Below, one piece after another: positions 37,100-46,472 of a stretch of DNA of 64,000 nt. The first letter of the stretch is position 1, and every line of letters starts with the position of its first letter. The position numbers and the translations under genes were made by a program. The notes under the pieces are model-generated. The model worked only from the letters and a program-made list of their open reading frames with translations. It had not been told where the DNA came from and did no database searches. The DNA comes from Tritrichomonas musculus (Eukaryota > Parabasalia > Tritrichomonadida > Tritrichomonadidae), in contig JAPFFF010000011.1 in NCBI GenBank assembly GCA_039105265.1, positions 124,001 to 188,000 of the forward strand. The letters run 5' to 3'.

Positions 37100-37516
37100 A
37101 TGTTTGTTTCAACACAAAGCAAGCCAACTGATTATAGCTCAATACAAGTAAGATTAAATATCCCGTGGAAATGTGAATACGTTAAATATTATGTTTCATC
37201 AATTAATACAAAAGCAAATATACTAATCACAACAAAAGATGATTATTTGGTTTTTGAGACAACTGATAATGAAATAAAAATACAGTTTGAAGACTGTTTT
37301 AATTTCACAATAAGTTCATTAACGAAATTTTTAAATGCATGCCAATCAGTAATCACTTTTAAATATAGTTGTACATGGTCATATTTTCTAGATCAATGGA
37401 CAACTCTTTGGTCAAAAGTAAAAAAAATTTTTGGGGGCTCCGCCCCCAAACCCCCAGTATTTATTTATAAAAACATCCTAAATAAAAAGCATTTCAAATC
37501 AGTTGTCTTATTATAA
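37100..37516 (+). CDS. Small protein divergent from the giant gene, element 3, 138 residues
   Basis: The ATG at 37100 is 19 bases from the giant gene start on the other strand. MFVSTQSKPTDYSSIQVRLN and IPWKCEYVKYYVSSINT are conserved with the truncated element 2 copy. A mixed alpha/beta part follows (ILITTKDDYLVFETTDNEIK), then FKYSCTWSYFLDQWTTLWSK. The last ~25 residues run through a GC-rich GGGGGCTCCGCCCCC hairpin into AT-rich sequence and may not be native. Paired divergence with the giant gene in two elements suggests shared control and a linked role. Confidence 0.65.
   Translation: MFVSTQSKPTDYSSIQVRLNIPWKCEYVKYYVSSINTKANILITTKDDYLVFETTDNEIKIQFEDCFNFTISSLTKFLNACQSVITFKYSCTWSYFLDQWTTLWSKVKKIFGGSAPKPPVFIYKNILNKKHFKSVVLL
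37425..37455. terminator. GC-rich hairpin near the 3' end of the small gene
   Basis: TTTTTGGGGGCTCCGCCCCCAAACCCCC contains a perfect stem GGGGGC/GCCCCC with a 3-base loop, in otherwise AT-rich sequence. It could be a transcript 3'-end structure or the border of a deletion. It also lies inside the predicted frame (FGGSAPKPP). Confidence 0.3.
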
Positions 37517-38156
37517 GAAAAAAAATATTTAATATATAAATATGATCTCATAAATTTCTGCAAAAATATGGAATAAAACATAAAGTACTATGATTTTGAT
37601 AAAATATTATGATTATATTGAAAATACTCTGCTTTTTTAAAAAAAATATTTAGAAATTATCAATATTTTTTTTATTTTTTTTAAATAAAAGAAATAAAAA
37701 GTAAAAGGAAATCAGTATTTAAAAAAAATGGAAAAAATTGAAATTCAAATTGCTATAAAAATAAATCTTTTTTATATACCAAAATTTTTTGACCATGGGC
37801 AGGTCTTTGACCTTCTCAAAATTAATTGAAAAAGTTGCCCCCGACCACTTTGACCATGGTCAAAATTTTATTTTTTATTGAATTTTTCAATGTATTAAAT
37901 AAAAAACTCACAAATCGGTCTTGACCTTCTCAATTCCCAAAATATTGTGAGTAATTTATATTAATAATTTTTCAAATTTTTGAATATTTTTAAAAAAAAA
38001 ATTGAATAAAAATATAGAAAATAATTCTGAATATGAAAATAAAATAATTCAATTTTATTTTAAAATTGAAGAAGAAAAAAAAATATTTGAATGATATTTT
38101 TCCAAATAATTTTAATGAAACAAAAATCAAATTGTCCAAGGGCATTCTAATTCATC
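37517..38156. other. AT-rich non-coding stretch inside element 3
   Basis: About 640 bases of A/T-rich sequence with no frame of note, unlike the compact rest of the element and more like host spacer. A patch at 37790-37860 repeats TTTGACCATGG and GACCTTCTCAA words in direct and inverted order. It may be inserted host or transposon sequence, or the decayed remains of the block deleted when the capsid-polymerase chimera formed. Confidence 0.4.
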
Positions 38157-38678
38157 ATGGGCGGTCAAGAATCTGACCAAATGCTGACCAGGTACAACCA
38201 TACTTTTAAAAATATAAATAATAAAACAATTTCAATCAATTCAACTAAAAATATAACATTAACAAGTGCCACCCATAGAGCCAAATTAATTACAGGCTTA
38301 TATAACACCAAAGAGTTTATATGTAATGCTAACGAAGAAATAATAGTGCCAGATTTACCAATACTAGATTTTGCAAACAAATTATATTTAGTGTCTCTGC
38401 AAGGTGTGCCAATGAACTCATCTATTGATGACCAAGAATACACGCCATCAGTTATTGCAAATATTGATGCAATGGTTATAGACGGTGAGCCTTTAATGGT
38501 GAATTATGATATGACAAAACCAATTAAAATTAAAACAAATACAGATTCATTAAAATATTTAGAGATGAGATTAGTTGATTTTATGTTTAAACCAATTATA
38601 TTAAAATCACCACTGTTTATTACAATAAAAATAAACCCTGCAAATAAAGCTGATGTGTATGACGTACTTACGAAGTAA
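38157..38678 (+). CDS. Hypothetical protein of element 3, 173 residues
   Basis: The ATG at 38157 gives MGGQESDQMLTRYNHTFKNI. The product looks beta-rich (TISINSTKNITLTSATHRAK, IIVPDLPILDFANKLYLVSL) and ends NPANKADVYDVLTK. It converges on the chimera gene with an 11-base overlap at the 3' ends. I do not recognise it and find no counterpart in elements 2 or 4b; a virion-surface protein is possible from the beta-rich texture only. Confidence 0.6.
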   Translation: MGGQESDQMLTRYNHTFKNINNKTISINSTKNITLTSATHRAKLITGLYNTKEFICNANEEIIVPDLPILDFANKLYLVSLQGVPMNSSIDDQEYTPSVIANIDAMVIDGEPLMVNYDMTKPIKIKTNTDSLKYLEMRLVDFMFKPIILKSPLFITIKINPANKADVYDVLTK

Positions 38679-40278
38679 ATTTAACTGTTCTGTTAAATTG
38701 TTGTAAATTAATTTGTTGAAATGATTTATTTTTTCTAAAGCAATTACACCCATCTAATAAGTTAAATCTAATCTCTTCGCCATTATATAATCTTTCATAT
38801 AACTCTTCAACAGTAATATTTAATCGCTTGCATTTGTTTAAGATGCATTGCTTAGGTATTGATTTCATTCTAATATGATAGCCTTCATTACCAACTTCAT
38901 CAACTAATATATCTAAATAACTTTTTTTACCCAAAGCTATTAATTTTCGTGAGCACACATTGCCAACTGCTCCATCAAATGAATCAAAATCATTATGAAA
39001 TTGTGTCATTCTCTCACCTATAAGTTCTTGACCATATTTTCGCTTAAATATGTCAGCGATACGTTTCACATCATCTTCCATTACATGAATGCTGTCGGTA
39101 TCTTGATAAAATATATTTATGCCATTTTGTTCAGCAGTTGATATAACTTTATTCATTAAATGCTTACTCCAACTTAAAACAGATGCTCCAAATTGTGGTA
39201 AATTAAAATGGTTATCAATTGGTTTAATTATTTTTACATAAACATTATTTATACTATCGTTCTCAGTTGCTTCAGTTATGAAATTATAATTACGTAAAAT
39301 ATATTTATAAATCTTATCTTTGCTTATGCATTTTGTTTCAGTAGGCATAGCTTTTAAAATAGATTTGCCGTATATGCTATTAAGTAATAGTTTTATTGTT
39401 GATTGCAATGGGTTCTTTTCTTTTTTATATTTCAATCTTAATGTATATGTTTGATTCGGTGATGTTCCCGCAGCAGTAGATTTAACCCAACATGATATAG
39501 AATCACCAATTGGTTTAAATTCAGTTGTAATGTCCTCAAATGTGAATTTAGAAAACACCCCTGGATTATTCTTTAAATCTAAACTTGGACCTAATGGACA
39601 ATACACTAAACCAGCGCATGAGAAATATAAGCGCAATTCTATTTTGCCTGCAAATGCTGGTAAATATTTAATGTTAGATAACGGCAAGAATCTCCTTAAA
39701 TCAATTTTTAGGTGTATTGTATCTTCTGCAACTGTTTTATTATCCCATTCAACAATAAATCCACATCTGCATCCTTCTTTATTATTCCATACGTCTTTAT
39801 GTCTCGCTCGAGAATATATATCTGCTCTTTTTGTTGTTTCGTTTGCACAACATGCTGTCAAAAACGATTCTTCACAACCAAAATTCTGTGTATATATTGT
39901 TATACCATTTGCAACTATTTCATATTTCTCAACTGCGTCTCTAGCATCTTTAAATCCATACCATATTCTATTAAATCTATGACCATCTACATTAGCAGAT
40001 GTTGATAAATTTTCATTTATATTTACTTTAATTTTCATACTGGCTTTTATAAAACCATTATATATATCTGCTGTATTATGACTGTTTGGCGAAATAATAA
40101 CTGATGTATATGAGCCTTGTTGAATAGGTGGTGATGGTGAATAAGATGTTTGCGGATTAATAGAATATTGTTTGTTTGTATCACTCATAGAAACGCAATT
40201 ATCAACCACATCAAAATATGAAGCAATTTGAGTACATGCTTCGGCTGAAGTTTGCATAATCAATTCATTGTTTAACAT
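38668..40278 (-). CDS. In-frame chimera: front of major capsid protein fused to back of DNA polymerase B
   Basis: Residues 1 to about 280 align with the capsid proteins at 21415 and 53364 (TQIASYFDVVDN, YGFKDARDAVEKYEIVANG, LRRFLPLSNIKYLPAFAG). From about residue 281 (RLKYKKEKNPLQSTIKLLLN) to the end it aligns with the polymerase at 59696, including motif B LLLNSIYGKS, motif C YQDTDS and LGKKSYLD. The junction is near 39438 and shares the codons for LRL between parents, consistent with a microhomology-mediated deletion. It lost the second capsid jelly roll and the polymerase exonuclease domain and motif A, so neither function should remain. The 536-residue frame is nevertheless fully open. 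Confidence 0.93.
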   Translation of the reverse strand: MLNNELIMQTSAEACTQIASYFDVVDNCVSMSDTNKQYSINPQTSYSPSPPIQQGSYTSVIISPNSHNTADIYNGFIKASMKIKVNINENLSTSANVDGHRFNRIWYGFKDARDAVEKYEIVANGITIYTQNFGCEESFLTACCANETTKRADIYSRARHKDVWNNKEGCRCGFIVEWDNKTVAEDTIHLKIDLRRFLPLSNIKYLPAFAGKIELRLYFSCAGLVYCPLGPSLDLKNNPGVFSKFTFEDITTEFKPIGDSISCWVKSTAAGTSPNQTYTLRLKYKKEKNPLQSTIKLLLNSIYGKSILKAMPTETKCISKDKIYKYILRNYNFITEATENDSINNVYVKIIKPIDNHFNLPQFGASVLSWSKHLMNKVISTAEQNGINIFYQDTDSIHVMEDDVKRIADIFKRKYGQELIGERMTQFHNDFDSFDGAVGNVCSRKLIALGKKSYLDILVDEVGNEGYHIRMKSIPKQCILNKCKRLNITVEELYERLYNGEEIRFNLLDGCNCFRKNKSFQQINLQQFNRTVKFTS

Positions 40279-40312
40279 TTAATATAAAGTAAAAAATGTA
40301 AAAAATATTCAT

Positions 40313-41578
40313 TTATTTCTTTCTTCTATTTTTGTTTTCAATATATTGTGTTTTTTGATTCTTTATATAAGCTATTTTTCTGTTCAGTGCGCTTATTGCA
40401 TTATGCAATTCTGCAGTTTGTTTTTGGTCATTTTTATTTAAAATTAATTGTTTATTTAAGTCATCAATCATTTTTTCATTAGCTAATATGGATCGATCAA
40501 ATTGTTCTTCTCTTTTCAGTTGTGAATTGTCTCTAAATAGAAGCTTATTTTCGCGTCGTTGTTGCATCATTCGCTCGTGGTTAGTTTTCTTTTGTTCTGG
40601 AGTTAATTTTTGTCTAGGTTTGGATGGTGCTTTGGATTTGGGTTTATCTAATTTATTTATTTCATTTTCTATTTCATGTTTTCTATTTTGTAATTGATTT
40701 AATTTATTTTTCATCGTTTCAATTTCACTATCTGTTTTATTTAATATATGCTGATGTTTTTGCTTATATTTTTCAATAAGTTTTTCGGTTTTATCAATAT
40801 CAATAGCTCTATTTTTAATATCTCGTTTAATCGTTTCTTTTTCATCTTCAGTAAAATCGCCATTGATTAAATCATCTTCATCGCCACGTTGGTCTGCTAT
40901 TAGATTCTTCAAATTAGTTTCTAGTTTGCCATATTTTATATGTTTTTTGCTTATATTATCTAATTCAGTTTTAAGTGTTAATATTTCTTTATTTATCTGC
41001 TCTAATTCTGGTTGATTATATTTCTTACCCTTCAATTCAAAAATTTTATCATTTAGTTCATTTATTTCTGCTGTAAATTTATTAATAAAATAATTACATT
41101 CTTCAATGCTAACTTTAGCATCTTTATTCTTTTTGGCCTCTTGTAAATCTTCTTCATAATCTTTTTTGTTTTGAATTGCTAATTTTAATTGAGCGTTATA
41201 TTTAGCAATTTCATCGTTTATTTTCTTTTTATCGCCTCGTTTCAAGTTAGGATTGGTTTTAGTTTTGGATGGTTTTGGTGTTGTTTTTGTTGTAGCTTCT
41301 TTATCTATAGGGTTAGATGGATCTCGTTGAATTAAACGTCTGCTTTCAAGTAATGATGGTATAGGAGTCTCAATTTTAATTTGCTCGGTTGAGTTTTGTT
41401 TATAATAATCTAAGTAATCTTTAATTCTAATGCCTCGTTTAAATATATTCTTTTTGATTAAATGAGCTCTAAGCATTTCTTTCAACTTAGGCAATAAAAT
41501 TTTATTCAAACCACTAAAGCCAGGCAAGGCTAAAATATCTCTTTTAGTTAATTTAGAAATAAGTTTATTTGAATCCAT
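40313..41578 (-). CDS. Lysine-rich coiled-coil protein with conserved SKLTKRDILxLPGF N-terminus, element 3
   Basis: 421 residues. The first 60 (MDSNKLISKLTKRDILALPG, then FKRGIRIKDYLDYY) match the 133-residue protein upstream of the polymerase in element 4b (LLSKLTKRDILSLPGF...NRRGVCVDDYI). The remainder is a long charged coiled coil (residues ~110-300) with K/E/N-rich text and a basic C-terminal part (RRENKLLFRDNSQLKREEQF). The conserved front may be a small DNA-binding or SAP-like domain, and the protein a candidate for terminal protein or DNA-condensing roles. Both are guesses. A T-rich ATATTTTTAATTC precedes the start. Confidence 0.75.
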   Translation of the reverse strand: MDSNKLISKLTKRDILALPGFSGLNKILLPKLKEMLRAHLIKKNIFKRGIRIKDYLDYYKQNSTEQIKIETPIPSLLESRRLIQRDPSNPIDKEATTKTTPKPSKTKTNPNLKRGDKKKINDEIAKYNAQLKLAIQNKKDYEEDLQEAKKNKDAKVSIEECNYFINKFTAEINELNDKIFELKGKKYNQPELEQINKEILTLKTELDNISKKHIKYGKLETNLKNLIADQRGDEDDLINGDFTEDEKETIKRDIKNRAIDIDKTEKLIEKYKQKHQHILNKTDSEIETMKNKLNQLQNRKHEIENEINKLDKPKSKAPSKPRQKLTPEQKKTNHERMMQQRRENKLLFRDNSQLKREEQFDRSILANEKMIDDLNKQLILNKNDQKQTAELHNAISALNRKIAYIKNQKTQYIENKNRRKK

Positions 41579-41598
41579 TTTATAGAATTAAAAATATT

Positions 41599-42162
41599 TT
41601 ACATTATATCAGCGAATATATTATTTCGTCTTCTGGTTAATGTTGGTTGTGGTTGTTCTATCATTTCTTCATCTTGGTTTTGTTGCTGACTATAATCTGG
41701 CTCAGTATAATTATATTGCATTCTTGGCTTGGCAATTTGTTTTTGAACAAATTCTTTAATCATCCGTTTCTGTTCTTTTTTCTCACGTTTAATTTTAAAT
41801 TCTTCGCCTAATAATTTCAATTGATTAAGTATCTCTATATTAATCGTGGGGTCGTACGATTGGTCATTTATGTTTGTTTGATGTCTAGCTTTTGGTCGTG
41901 TAATTTGTTTTGGTTTGGGTGTTGTTTTAGGCTCTTCATAATGATCATCTTGTTCGGGTTCTATTGGTTCTTGTTCTGTTTTCTCAGTTGGCTCTTCATT
42001 AACTTCTTTAGTTGTTTGTTTTATCGTTTCATTTCGTGGCTTAACGATATATTTGCCTTCTTTACGAGTCGGGAAAACATCGTACTCAGGGTCATCAATT
42101 CCATTAATCCAGCGTTGTATAATTTGCAAACGCTTACTTCCAGTTAAATATTTCTTGCTCAT
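41599..42162 (-). CDS. Conserved Maverick adaptor-like protein of element 3, 187 residues
   Basis: MSKKYLTGSKRLQIIQRWIN is followed by GIDDPEYDVFPTRKEGKYIV, the conserved front domain shared with elements 2 and 4b. A variable E/T/P/K linker is followed by the conserved helix (INIEILNQLKLLGEEFKIKR) and a tail ending RRRNNIFADIM, which is matched by KNRIFADVI in element 4b. Intact. Function unknown; position next to the capsid genes suggests an assembly role. Confidence 0.8.
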   Translation of the reverse strand: MSKKYLTGSKRLQIIQRWINGIDDPEYDVFPTRKEGKYIVKPRNETIKQTTKEVNEEPTEKTEQEPIEPEQDDHYEEPKTTPKPKQITRPKARHQTNINDQSYDPTINIEILNQLKLLGEEFKIKREKKEQKRMIKEFVQKQIAKPRMQYNYTEPDYSQQQNQDEEMIEQPQPTLTRRRNNIFADIM

Positions 42163-42171
42163 TTATAACCC

Positions 42172-42183
42172 AATAAAAATAAG
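42172..42183 (-). promoter_or_regulatory. T-rich motif upstream of the adaptor-like gene of element 3
   Basis: On the minus strand CTTATTTTTATT lies 9 bases before the ATG at 42162, the same spacing and sequence type as before the homologous genes at 20755 and 52712. Confidence 0.45.
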
Positions 42184-42225
42184 AAAAGTGAGTTTTATCG
42201 AGTTTTATTTTTGAGTTTTATTACA

Positions 42226-42615
42226 TTAACCGCCACCCTTAACAAATCTAGCTTGTGAATTTGGTTCAGTAGAATTTAATTGCTTATTGATTTTGGTCTT
42301 AACACTATAATTTTCCTTTCGCCCTTGAGCAGCATTATTAACTTTTTCTAAAGCAGTTCTTACGTTGCCTTTTGGAATATATTTTATAGCAGTATCAGCG
42401 AAATTAGATATCTTTTCACGTGTCTTATCACTTAATAGTTTTCGACCGATACCTTGAGCAACCTTACCAATAATACCAGCATGCTTATTAACTCCATCGA
42501 TAGCAGTATTAACAACTTTGCCAGCTAATCCACCAGTAGCACTATTAGCCTAATTCATTAAATGCTTGCTTGCTAACCCTATTCCTGTTTTGATTAATTT
42601 CTTAAAAATTCCCAT
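42226..42615 (-). pseudogene. Core/pX-like gene of element 3 with one nonsense codon
   Basis: Translation from the ATG at 42615 gives MGIFKKLIKTGIGLASKHLM and N, a TAG at codon 22 (42550-42552), then in the same frame ANSATGGLAGKVVNTAIDGV onward for 129 codons to a TAA. It aligns with the 164-residue protein at 52174 (MGFFKKLIKQSIGLGANHLL, YIPKGKVRTALEKI versus YIPKGNVRTALEKV). A single mutation has silenced it. The rest is well preserved, so the loss is recent. Confidence 0.85.
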
Positions 42616-42634
42616 TTAAAAATAATTAAAAAGT

Positions 42635-43489
42635 TTAATCGAAATAATATTTATTTGCGGTGATATTGAGTATAAATTTATCGTGTGGCTCTCTATGTTG
42701 AAGATATTGTTTAACTGTTTCTTTTGTATCTAAATTATTATTTGTTTGCTGAAGTAATGATGTGAAATCTTCTTCGCTATAACCACTATAGCAAATGATA
42801 TCTGTAGCCATACGTTTCGCGTTGATATGAACAAATCTTATTGTTTGAAAAGCCATTATACACGTGATATTATAATGACGTGTTTTTGTTAGCAAACGTA
42901 TAAATTCACTTTTTCCATTCTTCAATAAATCACTACCTGCACAGTCATCTAAAATTATTAATGTGTTATATGGGTATGTTGATGTATTATATTTAGCAAG
43001 TTTATTAGCAATATAGACGATTCTATCATCTATGTCCTCTAATGAATGCTTATTTATTAACCGTTCCATCTCTTCATTTGCTTCTTTCATTTTTGATAGA
43101 ACATGTTTAACTAATGCATAATATTTAACTTTGCGTTTGAGATGTTTTTTTAGAAAATCCATTAGTTCTTTTTCATTAACATAATCGATTGGTGTCTTAA
43201 TACTTTTATGTAAGACTTCAGCAGTTTTATCAGCTTTCCCACTAGTTGAGCAGAATATGATTTTGCTATAATAAGGTTTCTTAAATAATTTTTCAGTAAT
43301 CATTATATGAGACCATATCCAATAACTCTTTCCAGCGCCTGGTCTGCCTATTAAAAAGTATATTCCATTCGTACTAAATGGGTAATCTGGTGATAATGGT
43401 TTTATTAAAGCCATTTCGATATCGCGTTGATTCTTTTTAATTGCTTTATTTATTTCATTCTTAACTTGATTAATAATTTGTTTTGTCAT
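42635..43489 (-). CDS. Genome-packaging ATPase of element 3
   Basis: 284 residues, intact. Walker A GRPGAGKS follows NGIYFLI near residue 49; Walker B LIILDDCAGSDLL is near 178; LTKTRHYNITCIMAFQTIRF and SGYSEEDFTSLLQQTNNN are shared with elements 4a and 4b. A32/HerA-type DNA-packaging ATPase. It follows the broken integrase gene on the same strand, as in all related elements here. Confidence 0.92.
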   Translation of the reverse strand: MTKQIINQVKNEINKAIKKNQRDIEMALIKPLSPDYPFSTNGIYFLIGRPGAGKSYWIWSHIMITEKLFKKPYYSKIIFCSTSGKADKTAEVLHKSIKTPIDYVNEKELMDFLKKHLKRKVKYYALVKHVLSKMKEANEEMERLINKHSLEDIDDRIVYIANKLAKYNTSTYPYNTLIILDDCAGSDLLKNGKSEFIRLLTKTRHYNITCIMAFQTIRFVHINAKRMATDIICYSGYSEEDFTSLLQQTNNNLDTKETVKQYLQHREPHDKFILNITANKYYFD

Positions 43490-43639
43490 ATTTTTATTAT
43501 TGTTAAATGAATTATATAGAATTTGTTAAAGAGTGTTTTAAATATCAATTGATAGGGTTCGTTGTAGAGTTGGTCTATGAGACAACAAAAATAATTTATA
43601 ATGAATTCGTTATGCGTTAGCTCTAAGCCACTTTGTGGA

Positions 43640-44721
43640 TTAAGCCCACTTCTTAATAGCATCTGGAATAGTATTTTGCGACGACCAATACTCAAGCTCC
43701 ATTTGTGAAAGTTTAATTGGGTTGCCTTCTCGAAGATTTTTTGCTGGGATTGTGTCTTTTACACCTCCTTCATATTGAACCCTATATTTTTTTTCTTCGC
43801 GTCATAGCTAATAATTTTATCAACGATGCCTCGTTTGCCTTTCTTTAGAGACTCAGCGAGTGGAATGTTATTTGCTGATTTAATTAATCTGTAGCCTGGT
43901 AATTTATCAACTGAATCATCTTTAGCTTTAACGATAAATTGGTTCCCGGATTTTGAATCAACGATATAAGATTCTTTGCTTACTTTATTACGTTTCTTTG
44001 AAAATGGTTCATTAGCTAAAACAATTCTTACTCTTTCATTTGGTTCAAAATTATATGGATTTATTTTTGTTTTCGTTTGGATATAATTTAATTCATCTTC
44101 TTTTGTTATATCGTTTGGCGCTTTATTGTTTAAAGACCTATGAGGAGAATTATTATATGCATCTATTAAATTATTCATTTCAGTTTCATCAATATATCTA
44201 TTTTCACCGATAGCGTCTCTTATTGTTCTCATGAATCTATTAATTATGCCGAGCACGTTATGATTATTATCTTCAGTTGTTTTATAGATTATATTCTTTG
44301 ACTTCATAAAATCTAATACCTCGTTTGATAAGTATGCTGCATCTTGGTCGCTTGTTATTGAATACACATCATTTACATCGTTAAAGAATTTGGTTAATGC
44401 TTCTATTATTGATTTTGAACCTTTGCCTATTAATGGGTATGCGTAAGCTTTTCGTGTGTTAATATTAATTAGCATTAAATAATTACGTCCTCCTTTATGC
44501 TTATCATTGATGAATGTGTCCATTTGATAACCTCCGTGATGTTTTGACACAATAGGCATAAATTCGGCTTTTGGAACCTTAGCGTCATGAATAACATTAT
44601 TTTTAAGAAACTGTTTAGCATCTTGTTCATTAAATCCATAGCGTTTAGCCAATGGTCCAAATTTATTTTGACTCCGCCACGGATATTTTTTAAATAATTC
44701 ATCTAATGTTTTAAAACTCAT
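43640..44721 (-). pseudogene. Maverick integrase with a one-base frameshift, element 3
   Basis: The first 320 codons match the intact integrase at 50049: YQMDTFI (first D), TSDQDAAYL (second D), and LGIINRFMRTIRD with N 36 positions after the second D. At about 43785-43793 the frame changes in an A-rich run (AAGAAAAAAAATAT). Beyond it, the -strand sequence continues in another frame as KKYRVQYEGGVKDTIPAKNL and so on through LEYWSSQNTIPDAIKKW to a stop at 43640. The C-terminal SH3/chromo-like domain is therefore lost or garbled. A homopolymer slip is the likely cause, though a sequencing error is possible. Confidence 0.88.
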
Positions 44722-44754
44722 TTATTTTTTCATAAAAATATTTCTGTGAGTGCT

Positions 44755-46044
44755 TTATACGTATAATTTATTGTAAGACATGAATTGCATTTCTATACAA
44801 AATGATTCATTTTTGGGAATAACAATAGGTATCTTGTTATGACGACCACTATAGAACTCGACCCAAAATTGTTGATCAGTAGAATTCAGTTTATAGTATT
44901 TTATTGGCGTAAAATATACTGAACTACTACCAATATAGTTATGTGATGCCTGTTCAGCAATAGATGAATAGACTTTGCATGAGTGCCTATCCCATACATT
45001 ATAAAAATCTATCCTCCTAAGCCATTTGTTTTGAAATTGTTCGGGTTTATTTTGATATGGTTCGTTGCCAATATTCATAACATCAGCAAAATCAAATCTT
45101 CTATAATTTTCATCTGTACTTTTTTCTATAAAGTTTATTTTGAAATCAACGTAATAAAGACTTGGATTAATATCATCGTCAATTTTAATGTATGGTGGTA
45201 TTGGTTCAGGAGTTGGTGTTGGCGTTGGTTTATATTCAGGGTTTTCTATGTATGAATTAATTTGTTGATTTATCGGTGAAAATATTGTCTCTATAAAAGA
45301 ATTCTTATCATAATCATAATATCCATCCATCTGGATATCATTTAACTCTCTATTTAAATCACTCAGCCTAAATAATGGTATTAAGTTATCGGCGTTCTGT
45401 TTATTGAAGTCTGCAATTTCTTTTAGGAAAGCATTCCATTCTTCTTTACTTTTAAAGAATAGATCATACGAATCTTTAATAAAAGAAATAGGTCCGGAAA
45501 TTGGAACGCGATATTTATTTAAAATGCCTGTATAAAGTTTATACATGCTTGACAAAATATTATTTGTCAATTTATATTTTTCCATAACTTTATTATTATA
45601 CTCATCGAACTTAGGTTTAAGTGTAATAATGATATCTTCAAATAAATCTCGTAAATCTTTATCTGTTGCCAACCAAGATATAATATGTGTTGATACCTCT
45701 CCTTTTTGTTTTTCATCAAGTAAATTATATATTTCATCATTGGTTTTATTTTCGTTTTCTTTTTTCGTTTTCAATTCATCAAAAGCACTTCGTAAATATT
45801 TTCTTACACTTAAATCAAACTCAAGCTTACGTCTCCTTGCTATTGTATAAATATTTCTAACGCCTATAATTGACTCACCACGATTTGCTGTACTCCATTC
45901 TGGTGGAAAATTAAACCAATAACGATGTGGTTTGTTTGGGTCTCTCTCACCATCTTCAAGAAAATATGCTGTTTCTATTGGTATTGGTACTTGCTCATCA
46001 TTGATATTGGCTATTGTAGGGTGTAGAGTTTTTATCCTTGACAT
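44755..46044 (-). CDS. Candidate penton-like minor capsid protein of element 3, 429 residues
   Basis: MSRIKTLHPTIANINDEQVP followed by IPIETAYFLEDG is close to the element 4b homologue (MYSRFKSLHPTIDNITDEQV). Conserved blocks: FPPEWSTANRGESIIGVRNI, a helical middle with a proline-rich TPTPTPEPIPP linker near residue 275, RFDFADVMNIG, WLRRIDFYNVWDRHSCKV, and the C-terminal PIKYYKLNSTDQQFWVEFYS then IPIVIPKNESFCIEMQF. First gene after the terminal repeat. The penton assignment is an inference from the strand-rich C-terminus and gene context. Confidence 0.7.
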   Translation of the reverse strand: MSRIKTLHPTIANINDEQVPIPIETAYFLEDGERDPNKPHRYWFNFPPEWSTANRGESIIGVRNIYTIARRRKLEFDLSVRKYLRSAFDELKTKKENENKTNDEIYNLLDEKQKGEVSTHIISWLATDKDLRDLFEDIIITLKPKFDEYNNKVMEKYKLTNNILSSMYKLYTGILNKYRVPISGPISFIKDSYDLFFKSKEEWNAFLKEIADFNKQNADNLIPLFRLSDLNRELNDIQMDGYYDYDKNSFIETIFSPINQQINSYIENPEYKPTPTPTPEPIPPYIKIDDDINPSLYYVDFKINFIEKSTDENYRRFDFADVMNIGNEPYQNKPEQFQNKWLRRIDFYNVWDRHSCKVYSSIAEQASHNYIGSSSVYFTPIKYYKLNSTDQQFWVEFYSGRHNKIPIVIPKNESFCIEMQFMSYNKLYV

Positions 46045-46156
46045 TTACTAGCTAATAAAGTTTTTGAAACGTAAAAGACTTTGTTGGTGGTAGTAGGACC
46101 TTGGTCCCGGGCTCGAAGAGCCTTTGATGTTAATCATTCAGTGGTAGTAGTGTATA

Positions 46157-46472
46157 AGTAGTTATCCATAGGATTTTCTTACAATGATGATTCTCTGGCA
46201 TTTTGGGCTGTTTGTTATATTAGGCTTCTGTGTGTGTAAATAGTGTAGTGTGTGCGTATTGGTGTTTTAAATCAATTGTTTATAGTATAGTGTATTCGGT
46301 GGGTTGTATGGACCTTGATGTGTGTTAATATATATTTTTTATATAAATTTGTTGAAAATGAAAACATCGCCAAAGTGATCTTATTTTGGTCGTTTTTAAG
46401 CCCCTTTGGTGCAAATGACCCCCCAAAATGCCAGAGAATCATCATTGTAAGAAAATCCTATGGATAACTACT
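46157..46472. repeat. Right terminal inverted repeat of element 3 (316 bp)
   Basis: Inverted copy of 31278-31592. Begins AGTAGTTATCC and ends GGATAACTACT at the target duplication GCTGT. Its own two ends are inverted 51-bp arms. The inner flank TGTATAAGTA with ACCACTACTA words extends the match to the left end for about 30 bases. Confidence 0.93.

Larger units (their letters stand above)
31278..46472. mobile_element. Complete Maverick/Polinton element 3, 15,195 bp, nested in the polymerase gene of element 2
   Basis: It begins AGTAGTTATCC and ends GGATAACTACT, the AG...CT termini known for Mavericks. The ~315-bp ends are near-identical inverted copies. A 5-bp target duplication GCTGT is present at 31273-31277 and 46473-46477, and joining the flanks across it restores the element 2 polymerase reading. 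Genes from the right end inward, on minus: penton-like, integrase (frameshifted), ATPase, core-like (nonsense), adaptor-like, 421-residue coiled coil, capsid-polymerase chimera; then two plus-strand genes, and giant and fibre-like on minus. It is smaller than an autonomous Maverick, lacks most of capsid and polymerase, and is therefore probably defective. Confidence 0.93.
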
